In this document: one piece after another, positions 27,404-35,984 of the stretch
Layout: every line of letters starts with the position of its first letter
Position numbering within the stretch: position 1 is the first letter of the stretch
Source of the DNA: Gordonia crocea
Lineage (GTDB): Bacteria; Actinomycetota; Actinomycetes; Mycobacteriales; Mycobacteriaceae
NCBI RefSeq assembly: GCF_009932435.1
Contig: NZ_BJOU01000001.1
Location: forward strand, 744,001 to 808,000
Reading direction: 5' to 3'
DNA length: 64,000 nt
Program-made: the position numbers and the translations under genes
The notes under the pieces: generated by a model
What the model saw: only the letters and a program-made list of their open reading frames with translations
The model's database searches: none
Told to the model about the DNA's origin: nothing

Positions 27404-27448
27404 CGCTCCATCATGCCCCGACGGCCGACGAGTCGGCGCTGGCGTCGG

Positions 27449-28543
27449 TCACGCGCCGAGGAGTCCGGCGTACTTCGATTCGACGATCGCCTGGATCTCG
27501 TGGGCGCTGGTGGCCAGCTTCTTGGCCTCCTCGACTGCTTGGCCGAGGAGCTTGGACTGCTCGATGGACACGATGTGGAACTTCTTGTCCGGGGTGAACT
27601 TCGCGGTCACGTTGCCCGAGAGGCCGTTCTCGACGGCGAGTTCGTTGATGAGGTCCAGCTTGGCCTCGCCGGAGCCCTCGCCGAAGTCCATCTCGGCGAG
27701 ATCGACCCAGACGATATTCGGATGGGTCGTCGACTCGAAGACGTAGCGGAGGTTGGTGAGGTCGGTGACCGTCTGCCAGAGGGTCTGTGAGGCGTCGGGC
27801 TTCCCGGGTTCGGGGGTGCGGAAGGGTTGGGCGGCATTGCGGATGATGCTGAACATCGCCGCGATCGCATGGATCTGGTCGGCCGGTTGGACCTGTTGGT
27901 TGACGTAGTAGAGCGCCCGCGCGAACCGGTCGCGGGCGTCGCAGGTCCCGGGCAGCGGATCGTCGCCGCCGAGTCCGGAGAACTTGGTGACCAGCTCCAA
28001 CTGCTGGTCGTAGCTCGGCGAATTGGTCATCACGAGGTAGTCCCGGCTGTGGTAGACGTCCAGCTTGCCGTCGAGGTACTCCAGGATCACCGAGTCGCCG
28101 GTGGCGTCGTCGAGGGCCAGGTGGATCGCGGGTTGGCTGCCGCCGGTGGGATCAGCCATCGGGATCACCTGGGGGTTGTGCTCGCGCGTCCAGGCGACCG
28201 CCTCGTCGACGGTGGCGAAGTTGTCCAGGTAGTACTGCAGCCACACCGACATGGCCAACTGGGGGCGGTCGGGATCGGGGGTGCCGTAGTCCGACTCGGC
28301 CAACCACAGGACGTGCCCGCCCAGGCCCTTCTCGTTCACACCGTCGGTGGACAAGATGTCGTACACCCCGGCGACGACGCTGCCGTAGGCGGCCGTCCAG
28401 GTCAGCTTTCCGTCGACGCGGTCGTCGCGGCGGATTCCGCGGGGCAGCTTCCACAGGTTGGTGTTGAGTTCCTGGTGGAAGTCCATGTTCCGGCCGACGA
28501 TCACGGTCCCGTTGGCATCGGGCCACATCACGCGAGTGCACAT
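27449..28543 (-). CDS. linear amide C-N hydrolase (choloylglycine hydrolase / penicillin V acylase family)
   Basis: 364 residues from ATG 28543 (MCTRVMW). Ntn-hydrolases of this family use an N-terminal cysteine exposed after Met removal, so this start puts the nucleophile at position 2. GGAAGG sits 11 bases upstream. A GTG nine bases further up (28552) is open but would leave Cys at position 5. GRNMDF near residue 17 supplies the conserved Arg/Asp, and the fold continues through residue 300. Relatives hydrolyse conjugated bile acids, penicillin V or N-acyl homoserine lactones. The substrate here is unknown. Confidence 0.85.
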   Translation of the reverse strand: MCTRVMWPDANGTVIVGRNMDFHQELNTNLWKLPRGIRRDDRVDGKLTWTAAYGSVVAGVYDILSTDGVNEKGLGGHVLWLAESDYGTPDPDRPQLAMSVWLQYYLDNFATVDEAVAWTREHNPQVIPMADPTGGSQPAIHLALDDATGDSVILEYLDGKLDVYHSRDYLVMTNSPSYDQQLELVTKFSGLGGDDPLPGTCDARDRFARALYYVNQQVQPADQIHAIAAMFSIIRNAAQPFRTPEPGKPDASQTLWQTVTDLTNLRYVFESTTHPNIVWVDLAEMDFGEGSGEAKLDLINELAVENGLSGNVTAKFTPDKKFHIVSIEQSKLLGQAVEEAKKLATSAHEIQAIVESKYAGLLGA

Positions 28544-28642
28544 ACCGTTCACGACCTTCCGGACGGATTCAGTTCGGGGGACGTCCCGCGAGACCGACTC
28601 TACGGGTTGTCCGGTCGGGCCGGGTCGGCTTGGTAGAGCCGC

Positions 28643-29845
28643 CTATCCGACTACCTCGCCGGTCCGGACCGGGCACCGCGTGTGGGTGTAGATCGTCGGC
28701 ATGCAGAGGTTGCAGTGGGTGCACTGCGAACGGACCGTCGGATCGGCGGCCAAGCGGTTGGGCAGGTCGGGTTCGCGCAGCAGCGCCCGGCCCATCGCGA
28801 CGAAGTCGAACCCCTCGGCCATCGCAGTGTCGATGGAGTCGCGGTCGGTCACGCCGCCGAGCAGGATGAGCGGCATCCGCACCGCGCTGCGCAATTGCCG
28901 GGCCAGGGGGAGCAGGTAGGCGTCGTGGTAGGGGTAGGCCTTCAGGAACACCGGACCGGCCGCCTTGAGCCCCCAGCGCATGGCGCCGGTGAAAGCCTGG
29001 GCGAACTCCTTGCGCGGGGCATCGCCGTGGAACAGGTACATCGGGTTCAGCAGTGAACTGCCGGCCGTCGGTTCGATGGCGTCGAGGTGTCCGTCGGCTT
29101 CGAAGAGTCGGGCCACCTCGCAGGCCTCGTCGACGTCGAATCCGCGCAGCGGGCCGCGCCGCGGCGTGCCGTCGTACATGTTGAGCTTCACCCAGACGGC
29201 GACCTGGTCGCCGACGGCGTCACGGACCGCCTCGGCCACCTCGCGGGCGAACCGGGCGCGGTTGGTCAGCGAGCCGCCGTAGGCGTCGCGGCGACGGTTG
29301 AGCAAGGGGGACAGGAAGCTCGACAGCAGGTAGTTGTGGCCGCAGTGCAGTTCCAGCGCGTCGAACCCGGAGTCGACGGCCAGCCGGGCGCCGTCGGCGA
29401 AAGTCTGGACCAGGGCGGCGATTTCGTCGGGGTCGGGCGAATGCGTGAAGGACATCCCCATCGGGGCCGGCATCCGGCTGGCGGCGAGTGCGGTGGCGCG
29501 GTTGGAGACCGAGTTGGCCACCGGCCCGGCATGGCCCACCTGGGCGGCGGCCAGGGCACCCTCGGCGTGGATGGCGTCGGTGAGGCGCCGCAGCCCGGGC
29601 ACGGCGTCGGGGCGCAACCAGATCTGGTGGCGATCGGTGCGGCCCTCGGGGGCGACCGCGCAATAGGCGACGGTGCTGATCGCCACGCCGCCGGCGGCAT
29701 GTTCCCGGTGGAACTCGACGAGGTCGTCGGTGACCACGGCGTCGGGGGTCATCCCCTCGAAGGTGGCGCACTTGATGAGCCGGTTGCGGGTGCGCAGGGG
29801 GCCGAGGCGGGCAGGGGCGAACGGGTCGGGATGGGTGCTGGTCAT
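28643..29845 (-). CDS. NADH:flavin oxidoreductase (Old Yellow Enzyme family)
   Basis: 400 residues with a TIM-barrel FMN protein signature: LKTRNRLIKCATFEGM-type start, the LELHCGHNYLLSSFLSP catalytic His-x-x-Asn segment near residue 165, and LLGGVTDRDSIDTAMAEGFDFVAMGRALLREPDL near the end. The C-terminus has CTHCNLC...C, the cysteine cluster of the long oxidoreductase branch, but the pyridine-nucleotide domain is absent. It reduces activated C=C bonds. It lies 54 bases downstream of a TetR gene on the same strand, which probably regulates it. Confidence 0.85.
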   Translation of the reverse strand: MTSTHPDPFAPARLGPLRTRNRLIKCATFEGMTPDAVVTDDLVEFHREHAAGGVAISTVAYCAVAPEGRTDRHQIWLRPDAVPGLRRLTDAIHAEGALAAAQVGHAGPVANSVSNRATALAASRMPAPMGMSFTHSPDPDEIAALVQTFADGARLAVDSGFDALELHCGHNYLLSSFLSPLLNRRRDAYGGSLTNRARFAREVAEAVRDAVGDQVAVWVKLNMYDGTPRRGPLRGFDVDEACEVARLFEADGHLDAIEPTAGSSLLNPMYLFHGDAPRKEFAQAFTGAMRWGLKAAGPVFLKAYPYHDAYLLPLARQLRSAVRMPLILLGGVTDRDSIDTAMAEGFDFVAMGRALLREPDLPNRLAADPTVRSQCTHCNLCMPTIYTHTRCPVRTGEVVG

Positions 29846-29899
29846 CGGTGGCTGCTTTCGTTGGGCGGTGACGTCGGGCTGTGACGTCGGGAACGGGGG

Positions 29900-30472
29900 C
29901 TAGGCGGTCGCGGGAACCGGCGCGGACAACCCGGCGATCACGAACGACCGCAACGCGGCGAGGTCGTCGGGGGAGCGGGGGATGCGGTCGGCGCGTCCGT
30001 AGACGGTGAGGATCAGGTCGAAGGCCAGTGCCCAGCGGCTCCGGGCGGTCTTCTCGTCGAGGTCGGACAGCAGACCGCCCCACCGCCGCAGCGATGTCCA
30101 GTCGCCAGGGATGGCCGGCCACCGCGTCGTCGGGGAATCGGCGACGAGGCGCGCCAACAGGTGCAGGTGGGTCCGGCCGGTCTGTTCGGCGGCGATCTCG
30201 GCGAACGGGGCGAGGACGGCGTCGACCACGTCGGGCACCGTCGACGACGGGCCCAGGGCCGTGACCGCATCGGTCCAACGGGGCACGAGTCGCTCGTTGA
30301 GCAGGGCTGCGACCAGGTCTTCCTTGGTTCCGAAGTGGTAGTGGACCGCGGCGACGTTGGCCCCCGCGGCGGTGCAGATGGCCCGGACCGACACCGCGTC
30401 GTAGGAGGATGCGGCGAAGAGCTCCTCGGCGGCGGCGAGGAGGCGGTCGCGGGTGGCGGCTTCGGGGGGCAC
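29900..30472 (-). CDS. TetR/AcrR-family repressor
   Basis: 190 residues. The HTH domain reads YDAVSVRAICTAAGANVAAVHYHFGTKEDLVAALL near residues 24-58. The C-terminal domain is of the CecR/YbiH kind with a Trp-rich middle. It is the first gene of a unit with the Old Yellow Enzyme gene. A perfect 8-3-8 palindrome (30502-30520) lies 30 bases upstream of its start and likely mediates autoregulation. The inducer may be a substrate of the oxidoreductase, but this is inference from context. Confidence 0.85.
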   Translation of the reverse strand: MPPEAATRDRLLAAAEELFAASSYDAVSVRAICTAAGANVAAVHYHFGTKEDLVAALLNERLVPRWTDAVTALGPSSTVPDVVDAVLAPFAEIAAEQTGRTHLHLLARLVADSPTTRWPAIPGDWTSLRRWGGLLSDLDEKTARSRWALAFDLILTVYGRADRIPRSPDDLAALRSFVIAGLSAPVPATA

Positions 30473-30501
30473 GGAAACAGTTCACCACGTTTTAATCACT
30501 G

Positions 30502-30520
30502 ATTCAATCGATGATTGAAT
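30502..30520. promoter_or_regulatory. palindromic operator upstream of TetR/OYE unit
   Basis: ATTCAATC-GAT-GATTGAAT, a perfect inverted repeat in an otherwise AT-rich patch, 30 bases from the TetR start and 63 bases from lpd on the other side. Confidence 0.7.
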
Positions 30521-30582
30521 ATTACCGACGGGTAGGAGGGAGCCCCCTGCGGGGCTATGGGGCGGGCGCTAGGCTGAAGGGC

Positions 30583-31992
30583 GTGTCAGAACACTTTGAA
30601 ACCGTTGTCCTGGGTGCAGGGCCCGGTGGGTATGTGGCCGCGATCCGGTCCGCCCAACTCGGCCGCACCACCGCCGTCATCGAGGAGAAGTGGTGGGGGG
30701 GTGTCTGTCTGAACGTCGGGTGTATCCCGTCGAAGGCCCTGCTGCGCAATGCCGAGCTGGCCCACATCTTCAACCACCAGGCCTCGACCTTCGGGATGAG
30801 CGGCGAGGTGAGCTTCGACTTCGGTTCGGCCTTCGACCGCAGCCGCAAGGTCTCCGACGGCATCGTCAAGGGTGTCCACTACTTGATGAAGAAGAACAAG
30901 ATCACCGAGATCGACGGGTACGGCGTCTTCCGCGACGCCAAGACGATCGTCGTCCGCGGCGGAGACGCCTCCGGGACCGGCGACCGTGAGATCACCTTCG
31001 ACAACGTCATCATCGACACCGGTTCGGAGGTGAAACTCCTTCCCGGCGTGCAGCTTTCGGACAACGTCGTCACCTATGAGACGCAGATCCTGTCGCGCGA
31101 CCTGCCGTCGTCGATCGCCATCGTCGGCGCCGGCGCGATCGGCATGGAGTTCGGTTACGTCCTGGCCAACTACGGCGTGGACGTCACGATCATCGAGTTC
31201 CTCGACCGGGTGCTGCCCAACGAAGACGCCGACGTGTCCAAGGAGATCGCCAAGGCGTACAAGAAGCTCGGCGTGAAGGTGCTGACCTCGACGAAGGTGC
31301 AGACCGTCACCGACAACGGCTCCTCGGTCACCGTCGCCTACGCCGACGCCAAGGACCAGCCCGGTGAGATCACCGTCGACCGCGTGCTGATGTCCGTCGG
31401 GTTCGCCCCCCGGGTCACCGGCTTCGGCCTGGAGAACACCGGGGTGGAGCTGACCGACCGCGGTGCCATCGCCATCGACGACCACATGCGCACCAACGTG
31501 CCGGGGATCTACGCGATCGGCGACGTCACCGCCAAGCTGCAGCTCGCCCACGTGGCCGAGGCGCAGGGGATCGTCGCCGCCGAGACCATCGCCGGTGCCG
31601 AGACCATGACGCTGGGCGACTACCGCATGATGCCCCGTGCCACCTTCTGCCAGCCGCAGGTCGCCTCCTTCGGGCTGACCGAGGCGCAGGCTCGCGACGA
31701 GGGTTATGCGGTCAAGGTGACGACCTTCCCGTTCAGTGCCAACGGCAAGGCGCAGGGCCTGGGCGAGACCGCCGGGTTCGTCAAGCTGATCACCGACACC
31801 ACCCACGACGAATTGCTCGGCGCGCACCTCGTCGGCGACAACGTGTCGGAGTTCCTGCCGGAGCTGACGCTCGCCCAGAAGTGGGACCTGACCGCCAACG
31901 AACTGGCGCGCAACGTGCACACGCACCCGACGATGTCGGAGGCGTTGCAGGAGGTCTTCCACGGCGCCATCGGGCACATGATCAACCTGTAG
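30583..31992 (+). CDS. lpd: dihydrolipoyl dehydrogenase (E3)
   Basis: 469 residues from GTG 30583 ([17 protein letters not shown]). The FAD-binding motif GAGPGG is near residue 12, the redox-active disulfide is [15 protein letters not shown] near residue 40, the NAD site is [13 protein letters not shown] near residue 180, and the catalytic His-Glu pair is in [12 protein letters not shown] at the C-terminus. It reoxidises dihydrolipoamide in pyruvate and 2-oxoglutarate dehydrogenase complexes and, in mycobacteria, in the antioxidant peroxynitrite reductase complex. The leader contains a six-pair hairpin (30541-30556). A strong terminator follows. Confidence 0.95.
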   Translation: MSEHFETVVLGAGPGGYVAAIRSAQLGRTTAVIEEKWWGGVCLNVGCIPSKALLRNAELAHIFNHQASTFGMSGEVSFDFGSAFDRSRKVSDGIVKGVHYLMKKNKITEIDGYGVFRDAKTIVVRGGDASGTGDREITFDNVIIDTGSEVKLLPGVQLSDNVVTYETQILSRDLPSSIAIVGAGAIGMEFGYVLANYGVDVTIIEFLDRVLPNEDADVSKEIAKAYKKLGVKVLTSTKVQTVTDNGSSVTVAYADAKDQPGEITVDRVLMSVGFAPRVTGFGLENTGVELTDRGAIAIDDHMRTNVPGIYAIGDVTAKLQLAHVAEAQGIVAAETIAGAETMTLGDYRMMPRATFCQPQVASFGLTEAQARDEGYAVKVTTFPFSANGKAQGLGETAGFVKLITDTTHDELLGAHLVGDNVSEFLPELTLAQKWDLTANELARNVHTHPTMSEALQEVFHGAIGHMINL

Positions 31993-32008
31993 CCCCCCGT
32001 CCACGCGG

Positions 32009-32047
32009 ATCGGCCCAACGGTGAAAACCGTTGGGCCGATTGCGTTT
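32009..32047 (+). terminator. intrinsic terminator after lpd
   Basis: A perfect 14-pair stem (32009-32022 with 32027-32040) closed by a GAAA loop and followed by TGCGTTT. Confidence 0.85.
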
Positions 32048-32061
32048 CTAGCAGGTGCAGG

Positions 32062-32418
32062 CTACTCCGGGTCGGCTGCCCCCTCCGCGTCGTCGAGATC
32101 GGTCGCGACGTGGAACGGCGGTGTGCTCTTTCCGATTATCCGGTAGCGGTCCCAGAAGTCGACGTCGCCGACGAAGCCATCGCGGGTGCCCTGTGGCGTC
32201 CGGATGACGGCTGGCATGCGGGCCAGGTCGCCGACTATCTGGGACAGCGTTTCGTTGGGATCGATGCGGCCCATCCAGCGGAAGATTCCGTCGATCGGTT
32301 CGCGGTAGCCACGCATCTCGACCTCGACGTCGATCTCGGTGCCGCGAATCACGACTGTCGCCGGACCGCGGTAGTCGGAGTCCTCATGCGGATCGTCGTC
32401 AAATGCCGGAGTTGCCAT
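32062..32418 (-). CDS. DUF4873 protein
   Basis: 118 residues from ATG 32418 (MATPAFDD), chosen because GAAAGGAAG lies upstream. A longer frame to 32478 is open but has no RBS. The core YRGPATVVIRGTEIDVEVEMRGYREPIDGIFRWMGRIDP matches the DUF4873 family, which in actinobacteria is often fused to, or sits beside, flavin-binding monooxygenases. A Baeyer-Villiger-type monooxygenase is encoded 4.5 kb away in the same cluster. The gene is divergent from the first oxidoreductase operon and shares the intergenic operator (site A). The function is unknown, possibly an accessory domain for the monooxygenase. Confidence 0.75.
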   Translation of the reverse strand: MATPAFDDDPHEDSDYRGPATVVIRGTEIDVEVEMRGYREPIDGIFRWMGRIDPNETLSQIVGDLARMPAVIRTPQGTRDGFVGDVDFWDRYRIIGKSTPPFHVATDLDDAEGAADPE

Positions 32419-32496
32419 AGCGGCTTCCTTTCTCGTGGTGCGGGTCCGTCCGGTCGTTCGGGACGCGGGCTTTCCCATTCTTGTTCTATATCTGGA

Positions 32497-32521
32497 AGTC
32501 CAGGTATATGGTACTCAGAGT
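32497..32521. promoter_or_regulatory. mce-cluster operator site A
   Basis: AGTCCAGGTA, five bases, TACTCAGAGT: an imperfect 25-base version of the shared motif ACTnnnnGTA-N5-TACnnnnAGT (left-arm second base G). It lies between the divergent DUF4873 and saccharopine-dehydrogenase-like genes, 42 bases from the latter. Confidence 0.6.
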
Positions 32522-32533
32522 ACAAGTAATTTA

Positions 32534-32549
32534 CGTGATGTGCATCACG
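32534..32549. promoter_or_regulatory. CRP/GlxR-type palindrome
   Basis: CGTGATG-TG-CATCACG, a perfect 7-2-7 inverted repeat containing GTGA-N6-TCAC, the core recognised by actinobacterial cAMP receptor proteins. It lies 13 bases downstream of operator site A and 14 bases before the start at 32563, so bound protein would block transcription or translation initiation unless the promoter lies further upstream. Confidence 0.55.
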
Positions 32550-32562
32550 GAACGGGACTCAG

Positions 32563-33909
32563 ATGAAGAACGCGACGCATACCGAGGACGACCGCGACTG
32601 GCAGTACGACATCGTGCTGTTCGGGGCAACCGGATATGTGGGTGGCCTCACCGCGCGGGAGATGGCGCGAACTGCGCCGCCCGGGGCGCGGATCGCCCTG
32701 GCCGGCCGAGACCGGGGCAGGCTCGCCCAGGTGGCCGACGCGTGTCGGCGCGAGGGGGCTGCCTTCGACACGATGATCGTCGATGTCGAGCGCCCGGAGA
32801 CGGTGGCGGCGATGGCCGCATCGACGACCGTCGTGGTCACGACCGTCGGTCCGTACACCCAACACGGCGCCGCGGTGGTTCGCGCATGCGCCGAGGCGGG
32901 CACCGACTACGCCGACCTCACCGGGGAGCCGCTCTTTGTGCGCGACAGTATTACCAGGTTCTCCGGCGCAGCCGAGGCTAGTGGTGCCCGGATCGTCCAC
33001 AGCTGCGGTTTTGACTCGGTGCCCTCGGATCTCCTGGTCGCACTATTGGGCGAGGCGGCCCGTGCCGACGGCGAGGGAGAACTCACCGAGACGACGCTCG
33101 TGGTCCGCCGGATCCGCGGGGGGGTCAGCGGCGGCACCGCGGCTTCGGGGCTTGCCCACGCCGTCACAATGGCGTGGAACCCCGAGGCGCGCCGCGCCGC
33201 CCGTGACCCCTACACCCACAGTCACTGCCGGGGCGAGGAGCCCGACCTGGGCCCGCAGTCCGACGGGCAGTTGGTCCGGCTGACCGACGTCGACCCGGAT
33301 CTGCGGGGTTGGGCCGGGGGATTCTTCATGGCTCCGCACAACTCCCGGGTAGTTCGGCGCAGTAACACGCTGACCGACTGGTCCTACGGGCGCGGATTCG
33401 CCTACCGCGAGGTCATGGCGATGCCCGGCGGAGCGCTGGGCGCGATCCCGGCGGCGGCGATGGCCCTCGGTCTGTCCGGGGCCATGTATCGCACCGTCAC
33501 CGTGCTGCGGCTCATGCCCGCCGCGTTGCTGCGAGCGCTCGCCCCTCGTCGGGGCTCTGGGCCGAGCGAGCGGGCCCGTAGTCGCGGCCATTTTGCGTTC
33601 GAGACCTATACGCGCACTACCCGCGGCGCACGGTACCGGGCGACCTTCGCCATGCGCGGGGACCCGGGCTACGCGGCCACCGCCGTGATCCTGGCGCAGG
33701 CCGGCTTCGCTCTCGCCTTCGACCGGGGTCGGCTCTGCGTTGACGGTGGTGTGCTGACCCCCGCCGTCGCCATGGCGAAACCACTGACACAGCGCCTCGT
33801 CGACCGTGGGGTCGACCTGCGCATTGACCGGCTGGCGGACAACCCGATTCGCCCGGCGTCACCTGAAACCGCTGTCCACCTGAAGGAGAAGGAGATCTCT
33901 CATGGCTGA
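32563..33909 (+). CDS. saccharopine dehydrogenase-like (trans-acting enoyl reductase-type) protein
   Basis: 448 residues with an N-terminal Rossmann motif, DIVLFGATGYVGGLTAREMA near residue 16, and the conserved VVVTTVGPYTQHGAAVVRACAEAGTDYADLTGEP segment. This is the family of mycobacterial trans-acting enoyl reductases (Rv2449c/Rv2953 type) that act on lipid or polyketide intermediates. It is the first gene of a unit headed by site A. The last eight bases overlap the next gene, whose RBS AAGGAGAAGGAG lies inside this frame. The substrate is unknown. In this cluster a role in reducing an unsaturated lipid intermediate is plausible. Confidence 0.8.
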   Translation: MKNATHTEDDRDWQYDIVLFGATGYVGGLTAREMARTAPPGARIALAGRDRGRLAQVADACRREGAAFDTMIVDVERPETVAAMAASTTVVVTTVGPYTQHGAAVVRACAEAGTDYADLTGEPLFVRDSITRFSGAAEASGARIVHSCGFDSVPSDLLVALLGEAARADGEGELTETTLVVRRIRGGVSGGTAASGLAHAVTMAWNPEARRAARDPYTHSHCRGEEPDLGPQSDGQLVRLTDVDPDLRGWAGGFFMAPHNSRVVRRSNTLTDWSYGRGFAYREVMAMPGGALGAIPAAAMALGLSGAMYRTVTVLRLMPAALLRALAPRRGSGPSERARSRGHFAFETYTRTTRGARYRATFAMRGDPGYAATAVILAQAGFALAFDRGRLCVDGGVLTPAVAMAKPLTQRLVDRGVDLRIDRLADNPIRPASPETAVHLKEKEISHG

Positions 33910-34897
33910 GTTCGATAGGGATGAGACCACCCGTGCACCGCTGACCGAGGAGGGGCGGTCGGCGAAGTATCGCGCGCGCATCTCACAGCGCGAGCAGACC
34001 GCGCAGCGTCTGCTCTTGGCTGCGGCGGAGGAGGCGTACAGCGGCGATCTTGACGTCAATTGGGATGCGCCGGTCGAATCGGATCTCGACTGGTTTCCCG
34101 AACGATTGTCGTCGCTGTACGGCTCTCCCGAGTGGAAGCGGATGAGCACGGCGCAGCGTCGCGAGTTGGGTCGTCGTGAACTGGTCAATGTATTGACCTT
34201 CGGGATGCGGGCCGAAGCCGCCATGACCATGCTGATGTTCCGCTCGATCGCCGAGGCCGATGACCTCATGGGCGATATCACGCGGTACACGCTGAAGGCG
34301 ATCCAGGAGGAGACCCGCAACACCTCTATGTTCTCCCGCGTGATCAACAAGACGGGCCTGCCCATCAATCGGAAGTACGCCGAGGGGTGGCTGATCTCCG
34401 AACTCGTGGTGTTCATCCCGGCTGGCCTGATCACCGACGGCCTGATCCTCATGCTGCAGGAGGCAATCCACAGCTACGCGGTGGCGATGGCCTCCGACAG
34501 CTCCCTGCAGCCGCATGTGCGCCAGACGATGCGGATCCACGAGATGGCCGACCGTCGCCACCTCGAGTTCTCCCGCCACGAATTCCGCCGTACCGCTCAG
34601 GCTTCGCGGCGAGTATCGCGGATCGTTGGTGGCCACGTGCTTGCCATGGCAGCCGCACGTCTCTATCCGATGGTGCTGAACGGCATGGTCTATCCGCCGA
34701 TCGGAATCCCGGCACGCCGGGGTCTGCGTATCGCGCGTTCGGGCGACCAATACCCCATGCGTGCCCGGGCGCTGACCGACTCCTTCATCAGCGAAGCGAA
34801 GGAGGCCGGCCTGTTCCGCACGCCGACCGAAAGGCTCCTGTTGCGCAGGGGGAAAGTCTGGCCGGACTCGGTGCCCAACACCGCCCCGAGCCGTTGA
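33902..34897 (+). CDS. AurF-like diiron oxygenase homologue, metal site altered
   Basis: 331 residues of the p-aminobenzoate N-oxygenase (AurF) fold, ferritin-like and all-helical. By alignment with the next gene, Glu105 is conserved, but the usual EETRH reads EETRN (Asn140 in place of the iron-ligand histidine). The usual HxxxExxH reads HEMADRRH (Asp217 in place of the glutamate). The remaining ligands are recognisable. One ligand is lost and one is conservatively replaced, so this protein may bind a single iron or none. It could act as a non-catalytic partner of the canonical paralogue 79 bases downstream. It overlaps the reductase gene by eight bases. Confidence 0.75.
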   Translation: MAEFDRDETTRAPLTEEGRSAKYRARISQREQTAQRLLLAAAEEAYSGDLDVNWDAPVESDLDWFPERLSSLYGSPEWKRMSTAQRRELGRRELVNVLTFGMRAEAAMTMLMFRSIAEADDLMGDITRYTLKAIQEETRNTSMFSRVINKTGLPINRKYAEGWLISELVVFIPAGLITDGLILMLQEAIHSYAVAMASDSSLQPHVRQTMRIHEMADRRHLEFSRHEFRRTAQASRRVSRIVGGHVLAMAAARLYPMVLNGMVYPPIGIPARRGLRIARSGDQYPMRARALTDSFISEAKEAGLFRTPTERLLLRRGKVWPDSVPNTAPSR

Positions 34898-34938
34898 GGA
34901 TCGACCTTGACAACCGCCGTGAATTAAATCACAATGGT

Positions 34939-34963
34939 ACTCATAGTACCAGGTACTTTTAGT
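34939..34963. promoter_or_regulatory. mce-cluster operator site B
   Basis: ACTCATAGTA, five bases, TACTTTTAGT matches the motif ACTnnnnGTA-N5-TACnnnnAGT. Its left arm is identical to that of site D. It lies 14 bases upstream of ATG 34977. An overlapping GGTACT-CAT-AGTACC palindrome (34936-34950) lies on its left side. Confidence 0.75.
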
Positions 34964-34976
34964 TAGGAGCTGAATC

Positions 34977-35984
34977 ATGACTACGGAATACGTGACGTCC
35001 AAGGCTGTGAACGAGGTCGGCGCGTCGGCCAGCACCGGCCGTGCCGTCGGCGATCGACAGAAGACTGCGCAGCGGCTGTTGCGGTCCACCGCTGACCGCG
35101 CGTACAACCCGGAACTGGACATCGACTGGGACCGTCCCCTTGCGCCGGACAAGGCGTGGATCATGGAACACCGGCAAACGCTCTACGGCACGAAGCTGTG
35201 GGAGGGGCTTACCCCCGAGGAGCGCCGGGAACTCGGCAAGCATGAGACGGTGGCTGTCCTCAGTTTCGGCCTCTACGCCGAGGTCGGACTGTCGATGATG
35301 CTGATGCGATCGGTGCTGCAGAGCCGCACCATGGTCGACGACCACTGCCGCTACGCACTCGCTGAGGTCGGCGAGGAGACCCGGCATTCCACGATGTTCA
35401 GCCGGATGGTCAACAAGTCCGGGGTGAAGCCGTACAAGTACCCGCGCGGGCTGAGCAAGCTCGTCCGCCTGGTGGCGTTCGCCCCGGTTGGCCCGGCGTC
35501 CTACGCGGGCACCCTTCTCATCGAGGAGATCCTGGATCGGCTGCAGCGCGAGGGGATGGCCGACGAGACCCTGCAGCCGCATCTGCGCCAATTGATGAAA
35601 ATCCATGTCCTCGAAGAGGCGCGTCATATCACCTATGCGCGCGAGGAGATGGTCCGCTCGATGGCGGCGCACGGCAAGGCGTACAACGCGTTGCACCGCG
35701 GTGCCTTCGCGGTGATGGTGTTCGGCGTGATGCCGGCATTGGTCAACCCCAAGGTTTACCGGTCGGTCGGAATCGGAATGCTGCGCGGCCTCATTGCGAA
35801 CCAGACCAGTCCCCGCTATCGGGAGAATGCGGTGTACTCCGGGGAGCCGCTCCTGCGCTTCTGCTACGAGGCAGGCTTCATCCGCGGCGCGGTCTCCACC
35901 CGGATCCTCCGCATGGCGCGTGCGCTGCCGCCCGATGTGGTCGCCGAGTTGAAGCGCAAGCCGCCCAAGGCGGTCGCCGCATGA
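34977..35984 (+). CDS. AurF-like diiron oxygenase
   Basis: 335 residues with the complete AurF-type ligand set: Glu102 in LYAEVGL, Glu134/His137 in EETRH, the glutamate pair in LLIEEILDR near residue 183, and His210, Glu214, His217 in HVLEEARH. AurF enzymes use a dinuclear iron site and oxygen to oxidise amines or hydroxylate hydrophobic substrates and need an electron donor. A KshB-like reductase encoded 3.5 kb downstream in the same unit could fill that role. RBS TTAGGAGC precedes ATG 34977. The stop overlaps the next start (ATGA). The actual substrate is unknown. Confidence 0.85.
   Translation: MTTEYVTSKAVNEVGASASTGRAVGDRQKTAQRLLRSTADRAYNPELDIDWDRPLAPDKAWIMEHRQTLYGTKLWEGLTPEERRELGKHETVAVLSFGLYAEVGLSMMLMRSVLQSRTMVDDHCRYALAEVGEETRHSTMFSRMVNKSGVKPYKYPRGLSKLVRLVAFAPVGPASYAGTLLIEEILDRLQREGMADETLQPHLRQLMKIHVLEEARHITYAREEMVRSMAAHGKAYNALHRGAFAVMVFGVMPALVNPKVYRSVGIGMLRGLIANQTSPRYRENAVYSGEPLLRFCYEAGFIRGAVSTRILRMARALPPDVVAELKRKPPKAVAA

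Noticed and set aside
32511..32523. GTACTCAGAGTAC as a separate small operator
   Set aside because: It is contained in the right arm region of site A, and the 25-base alignment with the other four sites explains it better.
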